From positions 40,592-104,591 of the forward strand of contig NZ_RBZY01000003.1 of assembly GCF_004022425.1 (NCBI RefSeq): a DNA stretch of 64,000 nt. The letters run 5' to 3'. Positions 43,912 to 53,100 of the stretch are shown piece by piece. The DNA is from Microbacterium enclense. GTDB lineage: Bacteria; Actinomycetota; Actinomycetes; Actinomycetales; Microbacteriaceae. How positions within the stretch are numbered: position 1 is the stretch's first letter; each line of letters begins with the position of its first letter. Both the position numbers and the translations under genes were made by a program. The notes beneath the pieces are model-generated. The model saw nothing but the letters and a program-made list of their open reading frames with translations. It was not told the origin of the DNA and did not search any database.

Positions 43912-45635
43912 GCTGCGACCTCCGACGTCTGCAGGTACGGGGCGACGGCTTCGAGGATCGCCTTCAGATAGCTCTCTCGGTCGGCGGCTCCCCAGAAGTG
44001 AATCTGCTGGTCGTCGGCATCGGTGTAGTACTTGAGGAACACGTTTCGGGTGCACGGCGGAATGTATGAGCCGGCTTTGTCCCGGGCGAGAATCTCCCGA
44101 CGCTTGACCTCGAACGTCGAGTTGCTGAGGGCGCTGTTGTCGCCACTTGCCAGCAAGGCCAGGTTCGCCAGCGAGTGCACGTTTTCTCCCCGGCGAGTCG
44201 ATTCGTCCGTGAGGGCATCCTCGACGGCGGCCTTCACCGCGTCGAAGCGGACGCCGACTCCATGAACCTGCTGCTCCGCGATCATCCCGAGCACGTCGTC
44301 GATCTCGGAGAGGAGTTCGGCGCGGACCGCGCTCTCGAGCGTCGGCAGGTCCTCCACGACATCGCGCTGTAGCAGGAGCCACTCGCGCCAGATCTTCTCG
44401 TCGCGCCGGAGTTCCTTGGCGTTCTGCGCGTGGATGTGCTCCAGCGACCAGGAGCCGCGTGAGTGGGCGTTGAACGAATACCGGGCAGTGTCGTCCTTGC
44501 GGGCGCGAACTGTCTCCACGTTCATCAGCAGCAAGACCTCGTTACATTTCGCGCTCCTCGTGTCGTAATCCAGCGCGCCGAGGTCCTCCTCCGTCAGGTC
44601 GAGCACATCACGGATTCGGCCGTCGAGGGCCTCATGCAACTGCGGTTTGGTGAGGCCGTCGGCCATATTCACGAGCTGGCCGAAGGTGTCGCTTCCGACC
44701 TGGATCAGGAATCCGACCTTGTGGAAGACTTGGCGGTCGTCGTGCCAGCCGAGGATCAGTGAATGGAGCCTGACGACTCGGTCCCAGAATGCCTGCGCAT
44801 CTGCGGTGATTTCGTTCCTCAGCGTTTCGAACGTGTAGTAGCGAGGGCGGTGCCGACCGGAAGACCGCCCGCCGTTCCGATCGGCGAGAGTGTCGAGGAC
44901 GAGCCCGATGTGGGTTGCCTCGTGCTCGTGTCGGCCTGTGATGAACGACCACACCTCCGGCGAGCGAAGTTCCCGCTCGAACTGGTCCCACTGCGCGGCG
45001 ATCTGCTCGCTCTTGTCTGAGTATCCAGGACGCGCACGGCTGTTTGCCAACACGAGCGCCTTGACGAGTTCGGCGTCAGTCAACGGGATCCGCCCGACGT
45101 TCAGTCGGGTGAACAGGGTGATGGAATCGAGATCTTGCGATGCCTCATACCAGATCACTTTGACCGAGTCGAAGAGGTAGCCGTAGAACTTGTTGGCGAC
45201 GTGCTGAGTGCGATGCTCCCACGCCTCGAACCATGTGCGGATTCGTTCGTACGCTCCGAAGATGTGGTGGAAGTCGATGTTCTCGTCCTTGTGGTCGGCC
45301 ATCGGCGACCGTAGGAACTCTTGGCTGCCGGGTCGGGTCTCGTACTCGATCGAGTAGCCAGCGCCGGCGCTCTGCAGCCCCTGATCCCGCATGTACTGGA
45401 AGATCAGGTACAGAGTGGTGAACCGCTGCTGGCCGTCGATGAGTTCCCACCGACCGTCGGCCATCTGTTTTACGACCACGGGCTGGAGGTAGTACGGCTC
45501 GCCGTTGCTCTCCCAGATGTCTGCGAGGAGACGGTCGACCTCGTCAGGACCCCAGCGGTAACCCCGCTGATAACCGGGAACGAAGAAGGCTCCGGTGACG
45601 TCACCGACTGCTCGCGGTTCAAGAATCGCATCCAC
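43908..45635 (-). CDS. DUF262-DUF1524 (GmrSD-type) restriction-like protein
   Basis: A 575-residue protein joining a DUF262 domain (FVPGYQRGYRWG near 20 and WELIDGQQRFTTLYL near 65) to a C-terminal DUF1524 HNH nuclease with the SLEHIHAQNAKEL histidine motif and the later LALLASGDNSALSNSTF segment. This is the architecture of GmrSD, which cuts glucosylated hydroxymethylcytosine phage DNA using NTP hydrolysis. Overlap with the second DUF262 gene shows the two act together. The target modification cannot be read from the sequence. Confidence 0.85.
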   Translation of the reverse strand: MDAILEPRAVGDVTGAFFVPGYQRGYRWGPDEVDRLLADIWESNGEPYYLQPVVVKQMADGRWELIDGQQRFTTLYLIFQYMRDQGLQSAGAGYSIEYETRPGSQEFLRSPMADHKDENIDFHHIFGAYERIRTWFEAWEHRTQHVANKFYGYLFDSVKVIWYEASQDLDSITLFTRLNVGRIPLTDAELVKALVLANSRARPGYSDKSEQIAAQWDQFERELRSPEVWSFITGRHEHEATHIGLVLDTLADRNGGRSSGRHRPRYYTFETLRNEITADAQAFWDRVVRLHSLILGWHDDRQVFHKVGFLIQVGSDTFGQLVNMADGLTKPQLHEALDGRIRDVLDLTEEDLGALDYDTRSAKCNEVLLLMNVETVRARKDDTARYSFNAHSRGSWSLEHIHAQNAKELRRDEKIWREWLLLQRDVVEDLPTLESAVRAELLSEIDDVLGMIAEQQVHGVGVRFDAVKAAVEDALTDESTRRGENVHSLANLALLASGDNSALSNSTFEVKRREILARDKAGSYIPPCTRNVFLKYYTDADDQQIHFWGAADRESYLKAILEAVAPYLQTSEVAA

Positions 45636-45834
45636 TTGTCCACGCTAGTGGAGCCCCCCGACACTCCGTCGCCCAGCTCGCCGACGAGAGGGGAGGCACT
45701 TGTGCGCGCCACCCGACCTTTGACCACCTGGGTCTTCGAAGGGTTGAAGGGTCTGGCTGAAGTAGCTCGTGCGCCGCTGTCCGAGATCCTGTCCGTTTAC
45801 TCCCCGTAGCCGTCCGTAAACGTCCAGAGATAGA
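45636..45834. other. junction of mobile element and chromosome
   Basis: Between the DUF262 operon and the glnA terminator the gene content changes from mobile to housekeeping. An inverted repeat CGTTTAC (45794-45800) / GTAAACG (45816-45822) lies here and could be part of an attachment core. No tRNA and no integrase is visible, so the exact end is undetermined. Confidence 0.35.
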
Positions 45835-45871
45835 CTGAGCCCCAGACGGCAGATGGCCGCCTGGGGCTCAG
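45835..45871. terminator. terminator hairpin after glnA
   Basis: A perfect 11-bp inverted repeat, CTGAGCCCCAG (45835-45845) and CTGGGGCTCAG (45861-45871), with a 15-base loop. It lies downstream of the glnA stop on the minus strand and also faces the DUF262 operon. No clear T-run follows, as common in high-GC actinobacteria. Confidence 0.75.
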
Positions 45872-45922
45872 TAAATTGCTGGGCTCAGAGACCGGAAGTG
45901 TGGCTCTGAGGGCCTCCCGGAA

Positions 45923-47347
45923 TCAGACCCCGAAGTACAGCTCGTACTCGAACGGGTGCGGCCGCTGAGCGATCGGCTGGATCTCGTTCTCGATCTTGTA
46001 CTCGATCCAGGTGTCGATGAGTTCCTGGGTGAACACGCCACCGGCGAGCAGGAACTCGTGGTCGGCGCGCAGAGCCTCGAGCGAGTCGAGCAGCGAGTTC
46101 GGAACCTGCGGGATGTTCTTCGCCTCTTCGGCCGGGAGCTCGTAGAGGTCCTTGTCGACGGGCTCGTGGGGCTCGATGCGGTTCTTGATGCCGTCGATAC
46201 CGGCCATCAGCTGCGCCGCGAACGCCAGGTAGGGGTTGCCCGAAGCGTCCGGCGCGCGGAACTCGATGCGCTTGGCCTTCGGGTTCGTGCCCGTGATCGG
46301 GATGCGGATGGCCGCGGAGCGGTTGCCGGCCGAGTACACCAGGTTGACCGGAGCCTCGAAGCCCTTCACCAGACGGTGGTAGCTGTTGAGGGTCGGGTTG
46401 GTGAAGGCGAGCACGGCGGGAGCGTGAGCCAGGATGCCACCGATGTACCAGCGGGCGATGTCGGAGAGGCCGCCGTAGCCGGTCTCGTCGTAGAACAGCG
46501 GCTTGCCGTCGTTCCACAGCGACTGGTGCGTGTGCATGCCCGAGCCGTTGTCGCCGAAGAGCGGCTTCGGCATGAACGTCGCGACCTTGCCCCACTCGAG
46601 AGCGGTGTTCTTGACGATGTACTTGAACTTCAGGATGTCGTCGGCCGCGTGCACCATCGTGTCGAAGCGGTAGTTGATCTCGGCCTGACCGCCGGTGCCC
46701 ACCTCGTGGTGAGCGCGCTCGAGGATGAGACCGGCGTCGATCAGCTTGAGGCTGATGTCGTCGCGGAGATCCGCCTGCTTGTCGACGGGGGAGACGGGGA
46801 AGTAGCCGCCCTTGTAGGGGGTCTTGTTGGCGAGGTTTCCGCCCTCTTCCACGCGACCGGTGTTCCAGGCGCCCTCTTCGGAGTCCACCGAGTAGAAGCT
46901 GGAGTTCTGCTTCACTTCGTAACGGACGTCGTCGAAGATGTAGAACTCGGCCTCGGGCGCGAAGAACGCGGTGTCGGCGATGCCGGTCGAGGCGAGGTAC
47001 TTCTCGGCCTTCTTGGCGACCTGACGCGGGTCCTTCGAGTAGATCTCGCCGTTGCGCGGGTTGTAGATGTCGAAGACCATGATGAGCGTCTTCGCCTCGC
47101 GGAACGGGTCGAGGTACGCGGTCGTCACATCGGGGATGAGCTGCATGTCGGACTCGTGGATGTTCGCGAACCCACGGATCGACGAGCCATCGAAGAGCTG
47201 GCCGACGGTGAAGAACTCCTCGTCGACGGTCGATGCGGGGATGTTGAAGTGCTGCTGCACGCCAGGAAGATCCGTGAAACGGATGTCGAGGAACTTGACG
47301 TCCTCGTCCTGGATGAACTTCAGCACCTCGGACGAATCTTTGAACAT
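45923..47347 (-). CDS. glnA: glutamine synthetase type I
   Basis: A 474-residue GlnA, full length for the bacterial type I-beta enzyme. It forms glutamine from glutamate and ammonia with ATP, in a dodecamer. Recognised by [16 protein letters not shown] near 45-60, the ATP/metal motif MHTHQSLW, and the adenylylation region with [12 protein letters not shown] near residue 400 (Tyr target). It begins at ATG 47347 and is single in its operon, with a long upstream gap. Confidence 0.98.
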   Translation of the reverse strand: MFKDSSEVLKFIQDEDVKFLDIRFTDLPGVQQHFNIPASTVDEEFFTVGQLFDGSSIRGFANIHESDMQLIPDVTTAYLDPFREAKTLIMVFDIYNPRNGEIYSKDPRQVAKKAEKYLASTGIADTAFFAPEAEFYIFDDVRYEVKQNSSFYSVDSEEGAWNTGRVEEGGNLANKTPYKGGYFPVSPVDKQADLRDDISLKLIDAGLILERAHHEVGTGGQAEINYRFDTMVHAADDILKFKYIVKNTALEWGKVATFMPKPLFGDNGSGMHTHQSLWNDGKPLFYDETGYGGLSDIARWYIGGILAHAPAVLAFTNPTLNSYHRLVKGFEAPVNLVYSAGNRSAAIRIPITGTNPKAKRIEFRAPDASGNPYLAFAAQLMAGIDGIKNRIEPHEPVDKDLYELPAEEAKNIPQVPNSLLDSLEALRADHEFLLAGGVFTQELIDTWIEYKIENEIQPIAQRPHPFEYELYFGV

Positions 47348-47478
47348 GAAGACTCCAGAGGTAGAACATTCGGGATTGGCGGGCCTCGGCCAGCCTCCTC
47401 GACCCTACCCAGAGCCGGTGTCCCTGCGATAACTCCCATGTTTCGGGCGTGTTACGCGGGTCCGATTACGCTGGGGGA

Positions 47479-47907
47479 GTGACCGCCGCCGCAGACAACG
47501 CGTATCCCGGGCAGCGACTGGGCCTTCCCCGGGAAGGAAGCGGGTCCATCGCCCGTCCCGGTCGGCGCATCGCCGCACTGCTCCTCGATGTCGCCTTCGC
47601 CGGTCTCATCGGGTACGCGTTCTTCTCGTCGCCGGACCCCGTCACGGGCGTGCCGTTCGCGAATCCGCTCGCGACGAACCTCATCTTCTTCCTCATGCAA
47701 ATCGTGTTCATCCCGCTCATCGGGGGAAGCCCCGGGCACAGGCTGCTGGGAATGCGTCTGGAACTGGCATCCGGGGGATGGGTCGGGGTGTGGCGCCCGA
47801 TCGTGCGCACCCTCCTGCTCGGGCTGATCATCCCCGCTGTCGTGTGGGATGCCGATCAGCGCGGCCTGCACGACAAAGCCGTCGCCACGGTGCTCGTCCG
47901 CCGCTGA
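47479..47907 (+). CDS. RDD-family membrane protein
   Basis: A 142-residue protein with three hydrophobic segments and the RDD-type RRIAALLLDVAF (Arg/Asp-containing first helix). RDD proteins are small transport-like or accessory membrane proteins of uncertain function. GTG 47479 lies seven bases after TACGCT (47467-47472), so the transcript is probably leaderless. It is convergent with the DUF4191 gene. Confidence 0.85.
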   Translation: MTAAADNAYPGQRLGLPREGSGSIARPGRRIAALLLDVAFAGLIGYAFFSSPDPVTGVPFANPLATNLIFFLMQIVFIPLIGGSPGHRLLGMRLELASGGWVGVWRPIVRTLLLGLIIPAVVWDADQRGLHDKAVATVLVRR

Positions 47908-47917
47908 GACGAACGAC

Positions 47918-47943
47918 AACGGCCCCGCCGAAGCGGGGCCGTT
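47918..47943. terminator. bidirectional terminator
   Basis: A perfect 11-bp stem AACGGCCCCGC (47918-47928) and GCGGGGCCGTT (47933-47943) with a CGAA tetraloop, between two convergent genes. It probably ends both transcripts. Confidence 0.9.
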
Positions 47944-47952
47944 CTTCGAGGA

Positions 47953-48663
47953 TCACCGAGGACGCGGAGCGCGCATCTTCGTCGGGTCGACGCCCTTCGG
48001 GATCGGCAAGGACGACAGACCCTGCGACACCGACGACACGCGCTTGATGACGGCGGCCTGTGTCGTGCGGTCGACCTTCTTGGGCAGAGCTTTGATGGCG
48101 GATGCCAGATTCTTGATCTCGACCTCGTCGTCGCCGTGTCCGACGTAGAACACCGTGACCGGCACGCCCGCGGCAACACGCTGCACACGAGCGCGCTCCT
48201 CGTTGATGAGTCGGGAGAGTCGCGTGGGCGAGCCCTCGCCGATCAACACCACGCCGCCGCGACCGATGGCGCGGTATACGGCTTCCTGCGTGCGCGGGTT
48301 GACGCCGATCGGCGTCTCGGACGCCTGCCAGTTGCGACCGAGCGACGACGACAGCACGTGACCGGTGGCCCCGGGCATGCCGTCGATCCTGCGGTACATC
48401 GCCCGCGTCGAGAGACGCGTCATGGTGATCATCCCGACCAGGATGCCGGCGAGCAGGCCCGTGACACCCCAGAGGATGACGCTCCAGACGGCGACCGGCG
48501 GGATGAGGAAGCCGACGAGCACACCCAGGCCGATGCCCGCGAGAACGATGCCGGCCAGCACGAAGGGCAGCCACCGGTACTCCTTCTGCGTGAAGGTGTA
48601 CAGGGTGCGAAGCTGCGAGAAGAATCCCGGGCGCTTTTCGGGGGTGGAGGTGCGAGCGGCCAT
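47953..48663 (-). CDS. DUF4191 membrane protein
   Basis: A 236-residue protein with two adjacent hydrophobic helices (about 30-55 and 60-80) and a soluble C-terminus including GVNPRTQEAVYRAIGRGGVVLIGEG. It matches the DUF4191 family conserved in actinobacteria beside lipoate and E2 genes. Function unknown. ATG 48663 is preferred over an upstream reading with no conserved-looking sequence. Confidence 0.85.
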   Translation of the reverse strand: MAARTSTPEKRPGFFSQLRTLYTFTQKEYRWLPFVLAGIVLAGIGLGVLVGFLIPPVAVWSVILWGVTGLLAGILVGMITMTRLSTRAMYRRIDGMPGATGHVLSSSLGRNWQASETPIGVNPRTQEAVYRAIGRGGVVLIGEGSPTRLSRLINEERARVQRVAAGVPVTVFYVGHGDDEVEIKNLASAIKALPKKVDRTTQAAVIKRVSSVSQGLSSLPIPKGVDPTKMRAPRPR

Positions 48664-48784
48664 GGGGTCGATTCTATCTTCGCGCCCGGCACCGTTCCTC
48701 CCCACCCACCGGGATCTCGGATTCCTCCCCGGAACCGACCCTCGCACCCCCGGCTGACGGCGGCGACGCGAGAGCATCGGGGCC

Positions 48785-49867
48785 ATGCATCCCACCCCTC
48801 CTGTCACGACGATCGACACCCTCGCGGGCTACCTCCACCGTCGCAGCCGGAGCGCCATCACACTGACCGCCGGCGAAGCGGCGACCCTCGCGATTGCGGT
48901 CGTCCGGGGGTGCGCGTCAGCATCGTCGCGCGCTGCTCCGGGACAATGGCGTCTCACACCCGAAGGTCGCCCCGTCCTGCTCCACGGTGCCGGCGACGAC
49001 GACGTTCTCGCGGCCACGATCGCCGTGCTCGATGAACTCGTCGCGCTCGTGAGCGCCGACGTTCGGCCGGGATTCGCGCGTGTGCGCGATGGCGTGCTCA
49101 CCGAGCCGCCTCCGGCGTGGGCGGCCCTGGAGACTCGGCTGCTCGCCGTGGTCGCGCCGCAGCCTCTGGTGCTCGGCCCGCTGACTCCCGTCGAGTCGAG
49201 CGTGGCACCGACCGGGGCTCCGGCGCGTCCGGATGCCGCAGCCACGACGTTGCTCGACCGTGCGCGGGCCCTGGCGCGCCGGGTGCGGCCCCCGGTCCTG
49301 CTCGCGGGCGTGGGCATCGCCGCGGTGATCACGGTGGGAGCGATGTCGCTGGCGCCGTCGACGAACGCGGCCGACACGGGCGCAGATGCACCGGGGCCCC
49401 CTTCGGCGCCCGGCACGGCACCGCATCCGGCCTCGGCCTCGCCGGATTCTACCGACCACGTCCCGTCGACCGACGCGGAGGACAGCAGCGCAACCGCCGA
49501 CGCTGGAACGTCGCCTCCCGCGACGACCCCCGGCGTGTCCGCGGCACCCGTCGCGTCACCCCTCCCCGACTCTCCCGTGACGGAGACGTCCGACGACCTG
49601 CCGAGGGCGGTGAACGAGGTCCTGGCCTCGCTCGCGGCCTGCACGGACCAGGCGTGCACGTCTCGCCACCGAGAAGCCCCTTCGGGAGCTGCCGAGCCCG
49701 CGCCCCTCGACCCTGCCGTGGCCCGGCTGGACGTCATCGACGACTTCGGCGGCCTCGCCGTGGTGCGGCTCTCCGGCGACGACCGCACACAGTACGTGAC
49801 GCTGGTCCGCTCCAACGACCGATGGCTGGTCCGCTCCGTCAGAGACGTCACGGACCAGCCATCGTGA
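48785..49867 (+). CDS. single-TM protein of unknown function
   Basis: A 360-residue protein: a cytoplasmic N-terminal domain (about 1-165), one membrane helix (about 175-195, VLLAGVGIAAVITVGAMSL), a long Pro/Ala/Ser/Thr linker (about 200-280) and an outer domain with two cysteines (AACTDQACTS) that may form a disulfide. It resembles an anti-sigma or sensor-like envelope protein in layout, without a recognised family. Confidence 0.65.
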   Translation: MHPTPPVTTIDTLAGYLHRRSRSAITLTAGEAATLAIAVVRGCASASSRAAPGQWRLTPEGRPVLLHGAGDDDVLAATIAVLDELVALVSADVRPGFARVRDGVLTEPPPAWAALETRLLAVVAPQPLVLGPLTPVESSVAPTGAPARPDAAATTLLDRARALARRVRPPVLLAGVGIAAVITVGAMSLAPSTNAADTGADAPGPPSAPGTAPHPASASPDSTDHVPSTDAEDSSATADAGTSPPATTPGVSAAPVASPLPDSPVTETSDDLPRAVNEVLASLAACTDQACTSRHREAPSGAAEPAPLDPAVARLDVIDDFGGLAVVRLSGDDRTQYVTLVRSNDRWLVRSVRDVTDQPS

Positions 49868-49884
49868 GCCGGTGGGGCGGGGAC

Positions 49885-51672
49885 TCAGATCCCGAGGTCG
49901 CCCTCGAACTGCGCCGCCTCGAGTCGGGCCTTGACCGCACCGAGGAAGCGAGCAGCATCCGCTCCGTCGATGATGCGGTGGTCGTACGACAGGGCCAGGT
50001 AGACGTAGGAACGAACCGAGATCGCGTCCTTGCCGTCGACCGACACCACGCCGGGCTTCTTCACGACCGCGCCCAGGCCGAGGATGGCCGACTGCGGAAG
50101 GAAGACGATGGGGGTGTCGAACAGCGCGCCACGCGAACCCGTGTTGGTCAACGTGAACGTTCCGCCCGCGAGCTCGTCGGGCTTCAGCTTGTTGTCGCGC
50201 GTGCGGGCGGCCAGGTCGGCGATCTCCCGTGCGAGCTGAGCGATGTTCTTCTCACCGGCGTCCTTGACGACGGGGGTGAGGAGGCCGCGCTCGGTGTCGA
50301 CGGCGATCGACACGTTCTCGTGGGCGGGGTAGATGATCTCGTCGCCCTCGACCGTCGAGTTGATGATCGGGTACGTCTTGAGCGCCTCGACAGCCGCGAG
50401 GGCGAAGAACGGAAGGAACGACAGCTTGTCGCCCGTCTTCTGCTGGAACTCGCCCTTCATGCGGTCGCGCAGCGCGGCGACCTTCGTGACGTCCACCTCG
50501 ACGACGGTCGTCAGCTGGGCCGTGGCCTGCATCGACGCGACCGCGCGCTCGGCGATGACCTTGCGCAGACGCGACATCTTCTGCGTGGTGCCTCGCAACG
50601 GCGAGACCTCGACCGCGGCGGCGGGAGCGGCGGGGGCCGGCGCTGCCTCTGCCGCGGGAGCGGACTTCGCAGCCTCGGCAGCCTTGAGAACGTCTTCCTT
50701 GCGGATTCGTCCTCCCACTCCGCTGCCCTCGACCGTCGCCAGGTCGACACCCTGCTGCTGCGCGAGACGACGCACCAGCGGCGTGACGTACGTGACCTCG
50801 CCGCCGGTAGCAGCGGGAGCCGAGGCCGGCGCGGCGGGCTTCTCCTCCGCGGCGGGCGCGGAAGCGGCGGGCTTCTCCTCCCCGGCGGGCTTCTCCTCCG
50901 CGGCGGGCGCAGAAACGGCGGGCTTCTCCTCGGCGGAAGAAGCTGCGGGCTCTTGCGGAACCTCGTTGGGCTGCGGCTGCTGAAGCGGCTCCTCCTCGAT
51001 CGCGGGGGCGGGCTGCGCCTGCGCTGGCGCTGCAGCGCCGCTGCCGATACGCGCGAGGGCGGAGCCGACGGCGACCGTCTCGTCCTCCTGGACGAGGATC
51101 TCCTGCAGAGTTCCCGCGACGGGAGAGGGGATCTCGGTGTCGACCTTGTCGGTGGAGATCTCGAGAAGCGGCTCGTCGACCGCCACGTCGTCGCCGACGG
51201 CCTTCAGCCAGCGGGTGATGGTGCCCTCGGTGACGCTCTCGCCGAGCTCGGGAAGGGTGACCTCGGTCGCGTCGCTCGAAGCGGCGGGCTGATCGGCCGG
51301 CGCGGATTCGGCGGGAGCGGACTCAGCCGGCGCGGACTCAGCGGGAGCGGACTCGGCCGGAGCCTCCTCGGCGGGGGCCGGGGTCTCCTCGGCCGGGGCG
51401 GCCTCGGGAGCGTCGTCCGACGACGACGAGCCGGAGCCGTCTCCGATCTTCGCCAGGATGGCGCCGACCTCGACGGTCTCGTCCTCCTGGACGAGGATCT
51501 CCTCGATCACGCCCGAGACGGGCGAGGGGATCTCGGTGTCGACCTTGTCGGTCGAGATCTCCAGCAGACCTTCGTCCTCCTGGACGGTGTCACCGACCTG
51601 CTTGAGCCAGCGGGTGACCGTTCCCTCGGTCACGCTCTCGCCGAGAGCGGGGAGGACGACGGAAGTGCTCAT
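49885..51672 (-). CDS. sucB: 2-oxo acid dehydrogenase E2 (dihydrolipoamide acyltransferase)
   Basis: A 595-residue E2 subunit of the 2-oxoacid dehydrogenase complex. Two lipoyl domains carry the lipoylated lysines in STDKVDTE at K43 and K176. They are joined by Ala/Pro/Glu linkers with repeated [10 protein letters not shown] units. A peripheral subunit-binding domain follows ([16 protein letters not shown]), then the acyltransferase with the catalytic SYDHRIIDG. In actinobacteria this type may serve both pyruvate and 2-oxoglutarate dehydrogenases (as DlaT), so the acyl specificity is not certain. It precedes lpd on the same strand, the E3 of the complex. Confidence 0.9.
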   Translation of the reverse strand: MSTSVVLPALGESVTEGTVTRWLKQVGDTVQEDEGLLEISTDKVDTEIPSPVSGVIEEILVQEDETVEVGAILAKIGDGSGSSSSDDAPEAAPAEETPAPAEEAPAESAPAESAPAESAPAESAPADQPAASSDATEVTLPELGESVTEGTITRWLKAVGDDVAVDEPLLEISTDKVDTEIPSPVAGTLQEILVQEDETVAVGSALARIGSGAAAPAQAQPAPAIEEEPLQQPQPNEVPQEPAASSAEEKPAVSAPAAEEKPAGEEKPAASAPAAEEKPAAPASAPAATGGEVTYVTPLVRRLAQQQGVDLATVEGSGVGGRIRKEDVLKAAEAAKSAPAAEAAPAPAAPAAAVEVSPLRGTTQKMSRLRKVIAERAVASMQATAQLTTVVEVDVTKVAALRDRMKGEFQQKTGDKLSFLPFFALAAVEALKTYPIINSTVEGDEIIYPAHENVSIAVDTERGLLTPVVKDAGEKNIAQLAREIADLAARTRDNKLKPDELAGGTFTLTNTGSRGALFDTPIVFLPQSAILGLGAVVKKPGVVSVDGKDAISVRSYVYLALSYDHRIIDGADAARFLGAVKARLEAAQFEGDLGI

Positions 51673-51726
51673 GGATATGTCTCCTTCGTACCGGATGCGG
51701 TGTCTAGCTTAGTGACGACTGGGGGA

Positions 51727-53100
51727 TCAGAGTGCGTGCAGCGGCTTGCCCGCGAGAGCGAGGAACGCCTCGCCCAGTGCTTCGCTCTGGGTGGGATGCG
51801 CGTGGACGAAGGGCGCGATGTCTTCCGGGTGCGCCTCCCAGCCGACCGCGAGTTGCGCTTCGCTGATGAGTTCGCCGACGCGATCACCGACGAGATGGGC
51901 CCCGACGACCGGACCGTCCACCCGACGCACGATCTTGACGATCCCGGACGTTCCGATGATCTCGCTGCGTCCGTTGCCGGCGAGGTTGTACTCGTACGCG
52001 CGCACCGCATCCACGCCGAAACGCTCGGTGGCCTGCGCCTCGGTCAGCCCGACGGACGCGACCTCGGGATGCGAATAAGCGACACGCGGCACGTCGACGT
52101 CGGGCACGAGGACCGGGGCGAGGCCGGCGATCTCCTCCGCCACGAAGATCCCCTGCTGGAACCCTCGGTGGGCGAGCTGAAGTCCGGGAACGATGTCTCC
52201 GACGGCCCAGACGTGGGGAGCGGTCGTGCGCAGCCGCTCGTCGGCCACGACGAACCCGCGCTCGAGGCGCACGCCGGCTTCTTCGAAGCCCATGTCGGCG
52301 GTGGCTGGCCCCCGGCCCACCGCGACGAGCACGTAATCGGCGTCCAGGGTCGATCCATCGTCGAGGGTCACCGTCACGTCGGTCTCGGTCTGCGCGACGG
52401 ACGAGAACCGGCGGCCGAGCTGGAACGAGATGCCGCGCTTGCGGAAGGCGCGCTCGAGCGCCTTGCTGGAGGCGATGTCCTCGGCGGGGAGCAGGTGCGG
52501 AAGTGCCTCGACGATCGTGACGTCGACACCGAACGACCGCCACACGCTGGCGAACTCGACGCCGATGACGCCGCCGCCGAGCACGACGACACGCTCGGGC
52601 ACGACGTCGAGATCGAGGGCGCCCTCGCTGGTGAGGACGCGTCCACCGATGTCGAGCCCGGGAAGCGTGCGGCCGTACGAGCCGGTCGCGAGAATCACGT
52701 CCGTCGCTCGATACAGGTCGTCGCCCACGCGCACCGCCGGGCCGGCCTCGAGCGTTCCCTCACCCCGGACCACGCGGATGCCACGGGCCGAGATCAGCCC
52801 CTCGAGGCCCTTGAACTTCTTCGCGACGATGCCCTCGCGGTAGCTGCGCACGCGAGCGGGATCAACGCCCTCGAAGGATGCGCGAACACCGATGTCGGCC
52901 GCGTCGCGCGCGGCGTCGGCGACCTCGGCCGCATGCAGGAGCGCCTTGGTCGGGATGCACCCCCGGTGAAGGCACGTTCCGCCGAGCTTGTCCTTCTCGA
53001 CCAGCACGACATCCTTGCCCAGCTCGGCGAGGCGCAGCGCCGCGGCGTACCCTCCGCTGCCGCCACCCAGGACGACGACGTCGGCGCGCGACTCGGTCAC
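51727..53100 (-). CDS. lpdA: dihydrolipoamide dehydrogenase (E3)
   Basis: A 457-residue flavoprotein that reoxidises dihydrolipoamide of the E2 with NAD+. It has the FAD motif VVVLGGGSGGYAAA at 8-21, the redox disulfide GGTCLHRGCIP (C43, C48), an NAD-binding GGGVIGVEFASV, and the C-terminal catalytic HAHPTQSEALGE. It is 54 bp from the E2 gene and overlaps pepA by GTGA, giving pepA-lpdA-sucB. Confidence 0.95.
   Translation of the reverse strand: MTESRADVVVLGGGSGGYAAALRLAELGKDVVLVEKDKLGGTCLHRGCIPTKALLHAAEVADAARDAADIGVRASFEGVDPARVRSYREGIVAKKFKGLEGLISARGIRVVRGEGTLEAGPAVRVGDDLYRATDVILATGSYGRTLPGLDIGGRVLTSEGALDLDVVPERVVVLGGGVIGVEFASVWRSFGVDVTIVEALPHLLPAEDIASSKALERAFRKRGISFQLGRRFSSVAQTETDVTVTLDDGSTLDADYVLVAVGRGPATADMGFEEAGVRLERGFVVADERLRTTAPHVWAVGDIVPGLQLAHRGFQQGIFVAEEIAGLAPVLVPDVDVPRVAYSHPEVASVGLTEAQATERFGVDAVRAYEYNLAGNGRSEIIGTSGIVKIVRRVDGPVVGAHLVGDRVGELISEAQLAVGWEAHPEDIAPFVHAHPTQSEALGEAFLALAGKPLHAL

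Noticed and set aside
45321..45809. Open frame reaching past the DUF262 gene, possibly a remnant of an integrase
   Set aside because: Most of it is a shadow of the DUF262 gene; the tail after 45636 has no recombinase catalytic residues.
51300..51420. Tandem DNA repeat within sucB
   Set aside because: It encodes the Ala/Pro/Glu linker of the E2 protein, a normal feature of lipoyl-domain linkers.
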